From: Lachnospiraceae bacterium UBA3638
Lineage (GTDB): Bacteria > Bacillota > Clostridia > Lachnospirales > Lachnospiraceae
Length of the DNA stretch: 12,948 nucleotides
Assembly (NCBI GenBank): GCA_002373595.1
Contig: DFKT01000027.1
Location: 1 to 12,948, forward strand
Reading direction: 5' to 3'
Shown here piece after piece: positions 6,356 to 12,948 of this stretch (position 1 is the first letter of the stretch; every line of letters begins with the position of its first letter). The translations under genes and the position numbers were made by a program. Below the pieces are notes generated by a model, which did not search any database, was not told the origin of the DNA, and saw only the letters and a list, made by a program, of their open reading frames with translations.

Positions 6356-9300
6356 CAAAGAAGTTTTTTGAAGTATTTGATAATATAGAACCTGATAAAG
6401 ACGGGCAGATGTACTTCGAGGATTGTGTCGTAGACAGGATCTCGCGTAATCCCCGTGCAGATATTTATCGTGTCAGGATTTCCGGCGGGCACATCATACC
6501 CAAACCGCTTGTCTGCGCCATGGAAAAAAAGCTCGCGCAGGAAGTCTTCGGCGGTTCGGGGATAACCGTATATATCATCGAATCCTTTGATCTTCCCGAT
6601 ACTTATACGGCACAGATGCTCTGGGAGGAGTATTCCGACAGCTGCTTTTATGAGCTCGGAAATGTAAGTGCCGTACTCGAAAATATGCTGAAGATCGCGG
6701 AGATATCATTCACTTCTCCTTCACGTATGAAGATCGTCCTCGAGGATAATTTCATCTTCCGTGAGAAGGAAGACGATCTCATTCTGTATCTCGACAATGT
6801 ATTCAAGAAAAGATGCGGTCTCAAGATCGATTATGATATAAGCTTCGAAACTCCTCCGGTATCCGAAGGAAAAGAAGGCGATTCGCTGCGTCTTAAGCTT
6901 CGCGTGGAAGAGATCACAAAGGCTGCATACGGCATAAAAGGCGGAGAGTACCTCGGAGATAATAAAGCATACTCGGGTGACAAAGAGGGTGAGATTGAGG
7001 AAAATACCGCTTCCGTTTCAACTTCCGATGTATCGGAAAGCAATAAACCTGCCAAAAAGAGTGAGGGCGGGGCAACCGGGTCCGGTTCCGGCAGACAGGG
7101 ATCTTACGGAAAGAAAGATGCATCAGGCAAGGATGGCGATAAAGGGAAATATTCATACAGGAGAAGTGCAGACCCTTCTGTTATATACGGCAGGGATATT
7201 CTTGATGAAGCCGTTAAGATATCCGAGATCGAGGAAGGTATCGGAGAAGTATGTATCAGAGGCCGCGTGTTTGATATCACAAGCAGGGATATCAAGAATG
7301 AGAGGACCATTATATCCTTTGCACTCACTGATGATACAGACTCCATCAAGGCCAAGATATTTGCACCAACTGAGAATGCACCGACCATCTTAAAGCAGCT
7401 TGAAAAGGGACTTTCCGGTGATGACAAGGTTGTCTTCGCAAAAGTAAAAGGCGTTGTCGTATATGATAAGTTCGATCATGAGCTTTCCATCTCGTCGGTC
7501 GTAGGCATACAGCTCATCGGCGACTTCAGAGTGCCCAGGAGGGACCTTGCGGAGACCAAGAGAGTGGAGCTTCACTGCCATACCAAGATGAGCGAGATGG
7601 ATGGATGTATAGAACCCAAAGATCTCGTAAATACTGCATTTAAGTGGGGACACAGAGCGGTCGGCATCACCGATCACGCTGTGGTTCATGCATTTACAGA
7701 TGCAAATCATGCATGGGAGCCTCTCTGGGACAAGGAGAAAGCTAAGAGAAAAGAAGCCGGTGATCCCAATCCAGACAGACAGAATTTCTTTAAGGTGCTT
7801 CACGGTGTGGAAGCTTATCTTGTTGATGACTTACACCGCGTGGTAACCGATGAGTGCGGACAGACCATAGATGATGACTTCGTTGTATACGATATCGAGA
7901 CTACGGGACTTTCGCCGGTTTATGACGATATCATAGAGTTCGGTGCGGTTAAAGTTTCGAAGGGTGAGATAGTTGACAGATTCTCGACATTCGTCAATCC
8001 GCACAGACCGATACCTTTTAAGATCACCAAACTCACTTCGATAACGGATAATGATGTTGCTTCTTACCCCGGCATAGAGGAGATACTTCCGAGATTCCTT
8101 GATTTCTGCGAGGGATGTGTACTCGTTGCGCACAATGCGGAATTCGATGTTAACGTCGTTAAGGAGAAATGCCGTAAGCTCGGTTATCCCGATAAATATA
8201 CTTATATGGACACTCTTCCTCTTGCGAGGATGCAGCTTCCCGGACACAGCAAATATACTCTCGACGCTATGGCCAAAGCGCTCGGCGTTTCACTCGGTCA
8301 CCATCACCGCGCGGTAGATGATGCGGAATGTACAGCCAGATGCTTTGTCAAATTCCTTGAGCAGCTTCGCGAGGAAGATATCACCACGCTCGGGCAGATC
8401 AACAAAAAGAGCGAGGAATCAAAGGGTGCGATCGCAAAACTCCGCGCCAATCACTGCACGATATTTGCTAAGAATGAGCTCGGAAGGATCCATCTCTATG
8501 AGCTTATCTCCAGGTCGCATCTGGAGTATTTCAACAGATTTCCCAAGATCCCCAAGAGCTTGCTGCTTAAGCTGAGAGACGGTCTGATCGTTGGAAGCGG
8601 ATGTGAGAAGGGAGAACTCTTCGAGGCCATCCTCGAGGGACATACCGATGAGCAGATAGCGAGAGTCGTTGATTTCTACGATTATCTCGAGATACAGCCA
8701 ATCTCCAATAATCTGCATATGCTGATCAAGGATAATGAGATCGATCCCGATAAGCAGAAGAAATATGACGATTATGAGAATATCCGATCCGAAGAGGATA
8801 TTAAGAACATAAACCGCCGTATCGCCCAACTGGGCAAGCAGTTCCATAAGCCTGTCGTTGCGACCGGTGATGCGCATTTCCTTAATCCTGAGGATGCGAT
8901 ATATCGCAGCATCATACAGTTTAACAAGAAGGAAAAGTCCGACAAGGAGACTGCACTTTACTTCAGAACGACGGATGAGATGCTCGAGGAATTCGATTAT
9001 CTGGGACCTGACAAAGCATACGAGGTCGTCGTCAAGAATACAAATATGATCGCGGATATGTGCGAGACGATATCCCCCGTGCGTCCCGACAAATGTCCTC
9101 CCGTCATCGCGGACAGTGACAAGACTCTGCGTGAGATCTGCTACAAGAAAGCACACGAGACATACGGTGAGGAGCTTCCTCCCATCGTTACAGAGAGGCT
9201 TGAAAGAGAGCTGAATTCGATCATAGGAAACGGCTTCGCGGTTATGTATATCATTGCACAGAAGCTGGTTTGGAAGTCTGTCGAGGACGGATACCTCGTA

Positions 9301-11046
9301 GGATCGAGAGGATCTGTAGGAAGTTCGTTTGTCGCTACAATGGCAGGTATCACTGAAGTTAACCCTTTAAGCCCTCATTACTATTGCACGTCCTGCCATT
9401 ATTATGATTTTGACAGTGATGATGTAAAGGCATATGCCGGCAAAGCCGGAGTAGATATGCCCGACAAGCTTTGTCCCAATTGCGGAAAGCCTCTTAAGAA
9501 GGACGGCTTTGATATTCCTTTTGAGACATTCCTCGGATTCAAAGGTGACAAGGAGCCCGATATCGACCTTAACTTCTCGAGTGAATATCAGTCAAGAGCG
9601 CATAAGTATACTGAAGTCATCTTCGGTACCGGACAGACGTTCCGTGCAGGTACGCTCGGAACCATCGCGGACAAGACCGCATATATGTATACGAAGGATT
9701 ACTTCGAGGACAAGGGTATAGCAAAGCGCGGCTGCGAGATGGAGCGTATCGCTGTCGGCGTAACGGGTACTAAGCGAAGCACGGGTCAGCACCCCGGAGG
9801 AATCGTCGTACTTCCTTTGGGTGAGAATATATATTCCTTCACACCCATACAGCACCCTGCAAACAAGGATATAGACATAATCACGACTCATTTCGATTAT
9901 CACAGTATAGACCATAACCTTTTAAAGCTCGATATACTTGGACATGATGACCCTACCATGATCAGGATGCTTCAGGATACGACGGATGTGGATCCTCTGA
10001 CCATACCTCTTGATGATCCCGGAGTTATGAGTCTCTTTGAAAACACGGAAGCGCTCGGGATCACACCGGAGGATATAGGCGGCACGAAGCTTGGGGCTCT
10101 GGGTATCCCTGAGTTCGGTACCGACTTCGCTATGCAGATGCTTATAGATACGAAGCCGAAGGCATTTTCGGACCTGGTACGTATCGCGGGACTTGCACAC
10201 GGTACGAATGTATGGCTGGGCAATGCGCAGACTCTGATCAAAGAGGGTAAAGCGACCATTTCGACAGCTATATGTACGAGAGACGATATCATGACATATC
10301 TGATCTCGAAGGGAGTTGAGTCCGAGGAGTCATTCAAGATAATGGAGGCCGTCCGTAAGGGTAAGGTTGCAAAGGAAGTTAAATCCGGAAAGCCTGATAA
10401 ATGGCCGAAATGGAAGGAAGACATGATCGCAAACGGTGTACCCGACTGGTACATCTGGTCCTGCGAACGCATAGAGTACATGTTCCCGAAAGCACACGCG
10501 GCTGCATATGTAATGATGGCTTGGAGAGTCGCATATTACAAGATCAACCGCAAAGCGGCTTATTATGCGGCTTTCTTCTCAATACGTGCCAAGAATTTCT
10601 CCTACGAGCTGATGTGTATGGGGGCAGACGCTGTTAAGCATAATGTAAATGCTCTTCGTGACAAGGAGGCTCAGTCCAAGGAGAAGGGATCTGGAGTTTC
10701 ATTCAGTGATGTCGAAGGACATCAGCTGTATGATTTAAGACTTGTTGAGGAGATGTATGCGCGCGGAGTTGAATTCGTGCCGATAGAGCTTAACAAGGTC
10801 AAGGCGAGACAGTTCCGGGTAATATCAGATACTCAGATAATGCCGGCTTTGGTTGCGATAGACAACATGGGTGAGTCTGCGGCAGATAATATCGAGAAGG
10901 CTGCAAAGGACGGACCGTTCCTGTCGAGGGATGATTTCATTTCGAGATGTAAGGTATCAAAGACTATCGCTGAGCATCTGGCAGAGCTTGGACTGCTCGG
11001 TGATATACCGGAGTCGAATCAGATCAGTATATTTGATTTTATGTAA
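6352..11046 (+). CDS. polC: DNA polymerase III alpha subunit, PolC type
   Basis: A 1564-residue replicative polymerase with built-in proofreading, as used by Bacillota. Domains in order: N-terminal domain (1-200); a Gly/Ser/Lys-rich low-complexity linker (about 204-275); an OB fold (about 295-395); a PHP domain starting at VELHCHTK (H408, H410), split by a DEDDh exonuclease with D514/E516 (YDIETTGL), HNAEFD (594-599) and H652/D657; the PHP end (VATGDAHFL); and the polymerase core. The core shows GSRGSVGSSF (984-993), a four-cysteine zinc site (C1012, C1015, C1041, C1044) and the catalytic PDIDLNFS (D1070, D1072). The C-terminal QISIF (1557-1561) matches the sliding-clamp-binding motif. It is roughly 100 residues longer than typical PolC (about 1440), partly because of the linker. 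It starts within the ispG stop with only a weak GGGG upstream, which suggests translational coupling. Confidence 0.98.
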   Translation: MTKKFFEVFDNIEPDKDGQMYFEDCVVDRISRNPRADIYRVRISGGHIIPKPLVCAMEKKLAQEVFGGSGITVYIIESFDLPDTYTAQMLWEEYSDSCFYELGNVSAVLENMLKIAEISFTSPSRMKIVLEDNFIFREKEDDLILYLDNVFKKRCGLKIDYDISFETPPVSEGKEGDSLRLKLRVEEITKAAYGIKGGEYLGDNKAYSGDKEGEIEENTASVSTSDVSESNKPAKKSEGGATGSGSGRQGSYGKKDASGKDGDKGKYSYRRSADPSVIYGRDILDEAVKISEIEEGIGEVCIRGRVFDITSRDIKNERTIISFALTDDTDSIKAKIFAPTENAPTILKQLEKGLSGDDKVVFAKVKGVVVYDKFDHELSISSVVGIQLIGDFRVPRRDLAETKRVELHCHTKMSEMDGCIEPKDLVNTAFKWGHRAVGITDHAVVHAFTDANHAWEPLWDKEKAKRKEAGDPNPDRQNFFKVLHGVEAYLVDDLHRVVTDECGQTIDDDFVVYDIETTGLSPVYDDIIEFGAVKVSKGEIVDRFSTFVNPHRPIPFKITKLTSITDNDVASYPGIEEILPRFLDFCEGCVLVAHNAEFDVNVVKEKCRKLGYPDKYTYMDTLPLARMQLPGHSKYTLDAMAKALGVSLGHHHRAVDDAECTARCFVKFLEQLREEDITTLGQINKKSEESKGAIAKLRANHCTIFAKNELGRIHLYELISRSHLEYFNRFPKIPKSLLLKLRDGLIVGSGCEKGELFEAILEGHTDEQIARVVDFYDYLEIQPISNNLHMLIKDNEIDPDKQKKYDDYENIRSEEDIKNINRRIAQLGKQFHKPVVATGDAHFLNPEDAIYRSIIQFNKKEKSDKETALYFRTTDEMLEEFDYLGPDKAYEVVVKNTNMIADMCETISPVRPDKCPPVIADSDKTLREICYKKAHETYGEELPPIVTERLERELNSIIGNGFAVMYIIAQKLVWKSVEDGYLVGSRGSVGSSFVATMAGITEVNPLSPHYYCTSCHYYDFDSDDVKAYAGKAGVDMPDKLCPNCGKPLKKDGFDIPFETFLGFKGDKEPDIDLNFSSEYQSRAHKYTEVIFGTGQTFRAGTLGTIADKTAYMYTKDYFEDKGIAKRGCEMERIAVGVTGTKRSTGQHPGGIVVLPLGENIYSFTPIQHPANKDIDIITTHFDYHSIDHNLLKLDILGHDDPTMIRMLQDTTDVDPLTIPLDDPGVMSLFENTEALGITPEDIGGTKLGALGIPEFGTDFAMQMLIDTKPKAFSDLVRIAGLAHGTNVWLGNAQTLIKEGKATISTAICTRDDIMTYLISKGVESEESFKIMEAVRKGKVAKEVKSGKPDKWPKWKEDMIANGVPDWYIWSCERIEYMFPKAHAAAYVMMAWRVAYYKINRKAAYYAAFFSIRAKNFSYELMCMGADAVKHNVNALRDKEAQSKEKGSGVSFSDVEGHQLYDLRLVEEMYARGVEFVPIELNKVKARQFRVISDTQIMPALVAIDNMGESAADNIEKAAKDGPFLSRDDFISRCKVSKTIAEHLAELGLLGDIPESNQISIFDFM

Positions 11047-11053
11047 GATTGCA

Positions 11054-11276
11054 ATCCGGCGGAATATGTATTATCTTCCGACCACTGCGGGCAACGATTT
11101 TCTAAGCGTTTAAGTTTTGCCCGCATACATCTGCCGGCACCGGGGCTCACTCGCCATCGTGGCTCGGTCGCCCACTGCTCTCGCCGTCCTGGCTCGAGCT
11201 GCCTAATCCTTACAAACGCTAAGAAAATGTGTTGCCCTCCGTTTAAAGTCGGAAGACAATACATATTCCGCCGGAT
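11054..11276. repeat. Large imperfect palindromic element (MITE-like or structured repeat)
   Basis: This fills the space between the convergent polC and asparaginase genes. Outer arms 11054-11082 and 11248-11276 are inverted copies, 28 of 29 positions identical. Inner arms 11089-11111 and 11214-11237 pair with one bulged base and one mismatch. The core (about 11131-11205) is GC-rich and has four degenerate units beginning GGCTC or GCTC, three with TCGCC and the last with CTGCC. TTGCAA occurs just outside both ends (11049-11054 and 11285-11290), a possible but imperfect target duplication. There is no coding signal. It could be a non-autonomous transposable repeat, a structured RNA, or a two-way transcription stop between converging genes; there is no T-tract typical of an intrinsic terminator. 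The inverted symmetry is seen directly; the function is not known. Confidence 0.85.
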
Positions 11277-11293
11277 CTAAATGCTTGCAATGA

Positions 11294-12325
11294 CTAAATG
11301 TATTTAAGTGCGAGGGTGCAGAAGGTCAGGATCGCGGGGGTGTCGAAGATCGGGATGATGCCGAGAGATTCGTACTCGGCGATGGTTTCGTAGACGGTGC
11401 CTTCCTTGGAAAGACCGGTCAGATATACGGGAATATCGAGTTCGTGAGCCCTTTGTGAGAAATCATGAAGGGCTTTGTTTATTGCAATGGTTCCTGAGTG
11501 ATAGGAATCGAGAAGGACAGCTTTAACCGGGGTGCTGTTCTCCGATATGAGCGAAGGATAACTCATTCCGGGATGGGGCTTGATCCAGAGTACGGAAGAG
11601 AGGCTTTCGCTAAGTCTGCTTTCATCGGGGACTCCCTTACCATAAGACGGAAGATTGGCGAAGCAGTCTACCGGGTTCCTATCATTGTATTCAAATTCCG
11701 GTTCTCCGGTTTCTTTATCTTCTACGATGACTGATCCTTTATATTCTCCAATAAAGGCATCTTTGATCGCAAATACTTCGTCAGAATAGCTCTTTGATTC
11801 GAGGAGACTTTCTCCGTGATACACCTTTCGGTTATAGGAAACATAGACATTTGATATGCAGGCCGGTCTTGATATACGGCCTGATGACAGATCGGATATC
11901 AGATCAACAGCGCTGATGAAGTTGGTGTATCCGTTTGAACGACTGTCATCCAATGGGTAATTGGCTGAAACAAAGACGATCGGAACAGGAGAGTCGCCAA
12001 AGAGGAGACTGATAAATGCAGCACTGTACTGAAGAGTATCGGTTCCGTGGGTAATTATTATTCCTGTAAGATCATCGCCTTCGGAAGAATATCTGCCTTC
12101 CTTGTATGCGGACAGGATTTCTGATACAGTTTCAGATAAAAGAGTAAGAGAGTGCGCATCTGCATTTTCACTTAAGATCGTATAGGGCTGGTAAGCTTCG
12201 TATGAAGAGGTGTGATATGGCTTCGCACCCAGAAGTTTATACTTATGAGTGTCAGCGTCCGGACTGGCTATACTGTTTTGAACCGTGCAGGAGATGGTTC
12301 CTCCGGTAAAGATCACAGATATCAT
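11294..12325 (-). CDS. L-asparaginase family protein (type I-like, cytoplasmic)
   Basis: A 343-residue protein of the asparaginase/glutaminase superfamily, which hydrolyses L-asparagine to aspartate and ammonia. The N-terminal nucleophile motif TGGTIS is at 7-12 (Thr10). The second active-site motif THGTDTLQY is at 92-100 (Thr95, Asp96), followed by VSANYPLDDSRSNG and a Lys in LLESKSYSD that may be the catalytic lysine. There is no signal peptide, so it should act in the cytoplasm. The start is well set: GGAGGA lies five bases upstream of the ATG. Downstream motifs are divergent from well-known AnsA/AnsB proteins, so the exact substrate (asparagine, glutamine or another amide) is uncertain. 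It is a single gene, between the tRNA terminator upstream and the palindromic repeat downstream. I see no clear promoter in the short gap behind the tRNA terminator. Confidence 0.85.
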   Translation of the reverse strand: MISVIFTGGTISCTVQNSIASPDADTHKYKLLGAKPYHTSSYEAYQPYTILSENADAHSLTLLSETVSEILSAYKEGRYSSEGDDLTGIIITHGTDTLQYSAAFISLLFGDSPVPIVFVSANYPLDDSRSNGYTNFISAVDLISDLSSGRISRPACISNVYVSYNRKVYHGESLLESKSYSDEVFAIKDAFIGEYKGSVIVEDKETGEPEFEYNDRNPVDCFANLPSYGKGVPDESRLSESLSSVLWIKPHPGMSYPSLISENSTPVKAVLLDSYHSGTIAINKALHDFSQRAHELDIPVYLTGLSKEGTVYETIAEYESLGIIPIFDTPAILTFCTLALKYI

Positions 12326-12384
12326 TTGTATCCTCCGATTCGGATATATTTCTTACAAACCTGATTTACATTATCGTGAGAAAT

Positions 12385-12413
12385 AAAAAAATACGCAAGA
12401 ACTTCCTGCGTAT
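12385..12413 (-). terminator. Intrinsic terminator of the tRNA-Glu gene
   Basis: Read on the reverse strand, ATACGCA (12413-12407) pairs with TGCGTAT (12397-12391). Two further pairs lie inside after one mismatch, and a run of six T follows (12390-12385), then ATTT. This is a classic rho-independent terminator starting 15 bases past the tRNA 3' end. It separates the tRNA transcript from the asparaginase gene downstream. Confidence 0.85.
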
Positions 12414-12427
12414 CTTTCATCCCGGTG

Positions 12428-12499
12428 CAGCCAGTAGGGGAATCGAACCCCTGTTTCCGCCGTGAGAGGGCGGCGTCTTAACCGCTTGACCAACTGGCC
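12428..12499 (-). tRNA. tRNA-Glu (anticodon CUC)
   Basis: The 72-base reverse-strand sequence folds as a full cloverleaf. The acceptor GGCCAGT pairs with ACTGGCT (the first pair is G-U) and the discriminator is G. The D arm carries AGCGGTTA in its loop. The anticodon stem CCGCC/GGCGG encloses loop CTCTCAC with anticodon CTC, reading GAG. A four-base variable region is followed by T stem AGGGG/CCCCT with loop TTCGATT. CCA is not encoded (CAC follows), so the CCA-adding enzyme must supply it. Bacteria usually rely on tRNA-Glu(UUC); a CUC isoacceptor is an additional decoder for GAG. Promoter and terminator are both visible, so it is transcribed alone. Confidence 0.95.
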
Positions 12500-12519
12500 A
12501 TGTCGTAAGCGACTTGTAA

Positions 12520-12548
12520 ATATTACAACATAATCTTTAATAATGCAA
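12520..12548 (-). promoter_or_regulatory. Sigma-A promoter of the tRNA-Glu gene
   Basis: On the reverse strand TTGCAT (12548-12543) and TAATAT (12525-12520) are separated by 17 bases, and the tRNA 5' end follows about 20 bases after the -10. T- and A-rich sequence lies just upstream of the -35, as is common for stable RNA promoters. The leader contains a small hairpin, GTCG-CTTA-CGAC, at 12502-12513. Confidence 0.75.
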
Positions 12549-12608
12549 GCATTTTTTTACAGAAAATAATATGAGTATATTTGCTGGATTTTGCGGTGTT
12601 TTCTGACA

Positions 12609-12638
12609 TTGACGCGAAGCATTGATTGGTTGTATATT
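12609..12638 (+). promoter_or_regulatory. Promoter for the secreted-protein gene
   Basis: TTGACG (12609-12614) and TATATT (12633-12638) are 18 bases apart, about 45 bases upstream of the ATG at 12684. The -35 differs from consensus at one position. The surrounding TATATTATAGT offers alternative -10 frames. Confidence 0.6.
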
Positions 12639-12683
12639 ATAGTAGTTCCCAAAAGGAATAATCAGACCAGAGAGGATAAAACT

Positions 12684-12948
12684 ATGAAGAAAGCATTTAA
12701 AGCACTTGCAGGTATTGCCATGGCGGTTGCTGTCTTTGCATCTGCCGTATCTGCCCCCTCACTTTCTGCCAAAGCAGGAAGCGAGGAAATATTTAAGACT
12801 ATGGAATATATCGCCAATCAGATCGTATATACTTCGATCGGAGACGGTGATGATGTAACTGCAAATATTACCAAAGTTCTTAAGTTCGAAGGAACTGCTG
12901 CACTTACAGGTCCTGTTATCGACAACCTGTCATCAGTGGACAATATGA
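12684..12948 (+). CDS. Secreted protein of unknown function, 5' part only
   Basis: Eighty-eight codons are visible before the window ends, with no stop. AGAGGA lies seven bases before the ATG. The N-terminus is a textbook Sec signal peptide: basic MKKAFK, a hydrophobic core of about 8-24 (ALAGIAMAVAVFASAVSA) and a likely signal peptidase I site after SAKA (about residue 31). A Pro at 25 makes cleavage after A24 unlikely. No Cys follows the core, so it is not a lipoprotein. The mature part seen (EEIFKTMEYIANQIVYTSIGDGDD and onward) is mildly acidic and matches no family I recognise. It has its own promoter and lies divergent from the tRNA gene. The function cannot be told from this portion. 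Confidence 0.85.
   Translation, partial: MKKAFKALAGIAMAVAVFASAVSAPSLSAKAGSEEIFKTMEYIANQIVYTSIGDGDDVTANITKVLKFEGTAALTGPVIDNLSSVDNM

Noticed and set aside
8419..9156. Reverse-strand 245-codon open frame inside polC
   Set aside because: It lies antisense to well-conserved polC coding sequence, and its hydrophobic composition is what the complement of such codons gives. No ribosome site was evident.
11019..11264. Reverse-strand 81-codon open frame across the polC end and the palindrome
   Set aside because: It covers the polC 3' end and most of the inverted-repeat DNA, has no ribosome site and resembles no family. It is a by-product of the GC-rich repeat.
3864..12336. Shared AATCGGAGGATA upstream of both comM and the asparaginase gene
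   Set aside because: Twelve shared bases centred on a Shine-Dalgarno core are easily explained by common ribosome-site preference. I see no further similarity to suggest a shared operator.
12511..12530. Near-palindrome TTGTAAATATTACAA over the tRNA promoter -10
   Set aside because: It is short and AT-rich, and overlaps a well-formed -10 hexamer, so chance symmetry is the simplest reading.
1..12948. CRISPR array, toxin-antitoxin pair, phage module or intact insertion sequence
   Set aside because: I looked for regularly spaced repeats, transposase motifs, integrases and paired small genes, and found none supported by the sequence.

Overview
The window reads as a chromosomal segment of a Gram-positive, low-to-moderate GC bacterium, most likely a member of Clostridia (Bacillota). 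The reasons are a PolC-type replicative DNA polymerase, strong GGAGG-type Shine-Dalgarno sites, an adjacent dprA-comM pair, the ispG-polC pair, and a tRNA without an encoded CCA. I cannot name a genus from the sequence alone.

Left part (1-5080): after the last codons of an upstream membrane-protein-like gene come two overlapping forward genes, a degenerate HD-GYP-like protein and the type IV pilus retraction ATPase PilT. Facing them, with a 4-base convergent overlap, is the reverse-strand pair dprA then comM (yifB). PilT, ComM and DprA are all linked to natural transformation in the literature: DNA uptake by pilus retraction, ssDNA branch migration, and RecA loading. So this stretch looks like a small competence/pilus neighbourhood.

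Middle (5081-11046): a 201-base divergent intergenic region carries a near-consensus sigma-A promoter aimed at dprA. It is followed by ispG (isoprenoid synthesis, MEP pathway) and polC (1564-residue DNA polymerase III alpha), which overlap by ATGA.

Right part (11047-12948): between polC and a convergent type I-like asparaginase gene lies the most unusual item, a 223-base imperfect palindrome. It has 29-base outer arms with one mismatch, a second pair of inner arms, a GC-rich core of degenerate tandem repeats and a competing local hairpin. It looks like a MITE-like or structured repeat and encodes no convincing protein. Beyond the asparaginase gene are a tRNA-Glu(CUC) with a clear promoter and terminator, and the first 88 codons of a secreted protein that runs off the window.

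Most of the window is ordinary housekeeping and competence content. No CRISPR array, phage module, toxin-antitoxin pair, defence system or intact insertion sequence is visible. The palindromic element is the best candidate for something undescribed; the degenerate HD-GYP protein coupled to pilT is the second.
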